Assembly (NCBI RefSeq): GCF_042675725.1
Contig: NZ_JBHTJN010000011.1
Location: forward strand, 186,001 to 250,000
Reading direction: 5' to 3'
Origin: Seminibacterium arietis
GTDB lineage: Bacteria; Pseudomonadota; Gammaproteobacteria; Enterobacterales; Pasteurellaceae
DNA length: 64,000 nt
Below are positions 62,305 to 64,000 of the stretch, piece by piece. The position numbers were made by a program, and so were the translations under genes. Numbering within the stretch: the stretch's first letter is position 1; each line of letters starts with the position of its first letter. Below the pieces are notes generated by a model. That model did no database searches and had not been told where the DNA came from. It worked only from the letters and a program-made list of their open reading frames with translations.

Positions 62305-62628
62305 TTATATATTCTGACTAATAAAAGCTGATAATTGATTTTTTGGCAATGCACCAACTTGAGTTGCAACAACTTTACCTTCTTTAAAAAGAAGAAGAGT
62401 TGGAATACTACGAACACCAAATTTAGCTGGTACAGCTTGATTTTCATCAATATTGATCTTTGCAATTTTTACTTTACCATTTAATTCCACTGCAAGCTCA
62501 TCTAAAATTGGTCCAATCATACGACAAGGTGAGCACCAAGGGGCCCAAAAGTCTAACAATACGGGAATATCAGATCTCAATACATCACTTTCAAATGATG
62601 CATCTGTAACATGTAAAACTTCACTCAT
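62305..62628 (-). CDS. trxA: Thioredoxin with CSPC active site
   Basis: 107 residues, full length, cytosolic. The fold is complete (SDIPVLLDFWAPW, KINIDENQAVPAKFGVRSIP with cis-Pro, KEGKVVATQVGALPK). The active site reads WCSPC (Cys32, Ser33, Cys35) instead of the usual WCGPC; the codon is TCA, so it is a real coding difference. It still should reduce disulfides, but the Gly to Ser change can shift redox potential or partner choice. It lies before metB on the same strand, as in H. influenzae. Confidence 0.95.
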   Translation of the reverse strand: MSEVLHVTDASFESDVLRSDIPVLLDFWAPWCSPCRMIGPILDELAVELNGKVKIAKINIDENQAVPAKFGVRSIPTLLLFKEGKVVATQVGALPKNQLSAFISQNI

Positions 62629-62811
62629 TTTCTATTCTCCTGTCTATAAGATATATCATCTTATTAGCTTTTTACATTATTATAACTACCTACGATTATG
62701 ATAACACAAAGATCATATATCGAATACAAATCACTTTAATTGCTAAAAGTTAAATTTACAATACTAAATTAACAATTCAAGTTAAATTTTTGTAAAAATG
62801 ACCGCACTTTT

Positions 62812-63921
62812 TTAATCTAATCGAGCAAATGCTTGTAGTAAATCCGCCTTAATATCTTCCACATTTTCTAAACCTACTGAAAATCGTAACAAACAATTAC
62901 AAATTCCCCGAGCAATTCGTTCTGCCTCAGGTATATCCATATGGGTCTGAGTTGCTGGATAAGTAATAAAACTCTCGCTCCCCCCAAGACTTTCAGCAAA
63001 AGTAATTAATTTTATTGATTTTAAAAATGGGTTTACCCACTTCTCATTCAGTAAACGGAAAGAAAGCATCCCGCCTTTATTTGGGTAAAGCACATCTTTA
63101 ACTTGTGGTTGAGATTTTAAAAATGCTGTCAACGCCGTCGCATTTTTTTGATGACGTTCCATACGTAAAGCTAGCGTTTTCATACCACGAATAGTCAACC
63201 AGCTATCAAAGGGAGATAAAACCGCACCAGCCCCATTTTGAATGTAGGATAATCGTTCGCATAATGTTTCTCCTTTTGCCACTATAAGCCCGACTAAGGC
63301 ATCATTATGACCTGCGAGATACTTTGTACCACTATGGATCACAATATCTGCACCATGTTCTATTGGACGAAATAATACTGGAGTTAAAAAAGTATTATCT
63401 ACAATTAATAACAAATTATGTTTTTTAGCTATTCTAGAAATCAGTGCCACATCACATTCTTCCATCAGTGGATTAGAAGGTGTTTCAATAAAAATAGCTT
63501 TTGTATTTTTAGTAATAGCTCTTTCAATTTCAGTAGCAGAAGCAGTATTTACATAAACAGGCTTTACTCCGTGTGTATTTTTATAAGCAAAATCTAGCAA
63601 ACGGTATGTTCCACCGTAAACATCACTAGATACAATCCACTCATCTGGAGCTGCAAATAACGACATTAAGATTTGAATTGCAGCCATACCTGATGCACAA
63701 GCAAATCCCTTATCCCCTCCTTCAAGAGTTGCAATAGTTTCTTCTAAAACTGTACGAGTAGGATTTTTAGTTCTTGTATAATCAAATCCTGTACTCTCTC
63801 CGATCCCTTTGTGTCCATAAGCTGTTGAAAGAAAAATAGGCGTAGAAACTGCCCCTGTTCGTTCATCTGTTCTATTACCAGCCTGAGCCAGTAATGTTTC
63901 AATATTATACTGCTGTGCCAT
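62812..63921 (-). CDS. metB: Cystathionine gamma-synthase MetB
   Basis: 369 residues, somewhat shorter than the E. coli enzyme (386). It forms cystathionine from O-succinyl-homoserine and cysteine with PLP. The PLP-Lys lies in IHSGTKYLAGHNDALVG (about 195), and DYTRTKNPTRTVLEETIATL, YGGTYRLLD and ETPSNPLMEECDV are Cys/Met-family segments. A MetC or MetZ role cannot be excluded by eye. Its stop is followed by an uptake signal. Confidence 0.9.
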   Translation of the reverse strand: MAQQYNIETLLAQAGNRTDERTGAVSTPIFLSTAYGHKGIGESTGFDYTRTKNPTRTVLEETIATLEGGDKGFACASGMAAIQILMSLFAAPDEWIVSSDVYGGTYRLLDFAYKNTHGVKPVYVNTASATEIERAITKNTKAIFIETPSNPLMEECDVALISRIAKKHNLLLIVDNTFLTPVLFRPIEHGADIVIHSGTKYLAGHNDALVGLIVAKGETLCERLSYIQNGAGAVLSPFDSWLTIRGMKTLALRMERHQKNATALTAFLKSQPQVKDVLYPNKGGMLSFRLLNEKWVNPFLKSIKLITFAESLGGSESFITYPATQTHMDIPEAERIARGICNCLLRFSVGLENVEDIKADLLQAFARLD

Positions 63922-63975
63922 ATAACCTCACTAAATACTCCAAAATTACAATTAATTATTGAGTTTAAACCATTA

Positions 63976-63988
63976 GACTAACTTAGTC
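63976..63988. promoter_or_regulatory. 13-base inverted repeat upstream of metB
   Basis: GACTAA-C-TTAGTC is a perfect inverted repeat about 55 bp before the metB start. It does not match the MetJ box (AGACGTCT repeats) well, so the binding protein is unknown. Confidence 0.3.
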
Positions 63989-64000
63989 ATTCTGTCATAA

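Larger units (their letters stand above)
4317..62810. repeat. Scattered Hin-type DNA uptake sequences (AAGTGCGGT)
   Basis: About forty copies across the window on both strands, in genes and between them. Plus-strand examples start at 4317, 5547, 6873, 10636 and 12493. Minus-strand copies (ACCGCACTT) occur for example at 4303 and 44110 and in the signal-peptide codons of the surface lipoprotein (about 49697). The Apl-type variant ACAAGCGGT was not noticed. Paired inverted copies form terminators at 4303, 44110 and 47913. Confidence 0.9.

Noticed and set aside
63970..64000. MetJ operator before metB
   Set aside because: The 13-base inverted repeat there does not contain AGACGTCT-like tandem octamers.

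Overview
The window is chromosomal DNA of a Pasteurellaceae bacterium. It is AT-rich and is studded with the 9-base Hin-type uptake signal AAGTGCGGT, with roughly forty copies on both strands. Several copies are paired as inverted repeats that act as terminators. Gene content and local orders (pfkA-lipoprotein-yaaA, ponA/comA-E, trxA-metB, yceD-rpmF-fab) fit the Haemophilus/Aggregatibacter/Pasteurella branch. A nicotinamide phosphoribosyltransferase gene (nadV) predicts growth without V factor (NAD), so this is probably not H. influenzae itself. I cannot name the species. No IS element, prophage, CRISPR array, tRNA or rRNA was seen.

Layout. 1-4.3 kb: the 5' part of lon behind a heat-shock-type promoter; glpT broken by one amber codon; an 850-bp gene-poor stretch with hairpins; and a small YadA-like trimeric autotransporter. 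4.4-10.6 kb: housekeeping genes pfkA, yaaA, ung, grcA, gor and rlmJ. 10.6-19.8 kb: ponA, the divergent competence operon comA-E (PilMNOPQ-type secretin assembly) and then aroK-aroB-dam, an ancestral order with no comF in the usual place. 19.8-25.4 kb: nadV, a dciA-like gene, a SecM-like arrest peptide, secA and mutT. 25.4-29.3 kb: mltF, a permease, a frameshifted arsC-like gene, arfA and small genes of unknown role. 29.3-38.7 kb: gltBD, sodA and maeB. 38.9-47.9 kb: rsuA, a Bcr-type exporter, the yceD-rpmF-plsX-fabHDG-acpP lipid cluster and dcuB. 48-49.3 kb: rho.

49.6-54.5 kb is the most distinctive accessory module: a surface lipoprotein with a TbpB-like barrel, a TonB-dependent receptor and a Slam translocon. 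They sit behind a near-perfect Fur box and a CRP-like site. Slam would move the lipoprotein to the cell surface, and the lipoprotein and receptor would capture an iron or haem source whose identity the sequence does not reveal.

54.5-62 kb carries a complete periplasmic nitrite-ammonification set. nrfABCD encodes the pentahaem reductase, the pentahaem electron donor, and the ferredoxin and quinol-oxidase subunits. nrfE-nrfX-nrfFG encodes the dedicated haem lyase. The window ends with trxA (unusual CSPC active site) and metB.

Two genes look freshly inactivated by single events (glpT amber, arsC-like frameshift); both could also be sequencing errors. Two expression-control genes rely on unusual translation: secM (arrest peptide) and arfA (structured 3' end, predicted GTG start).
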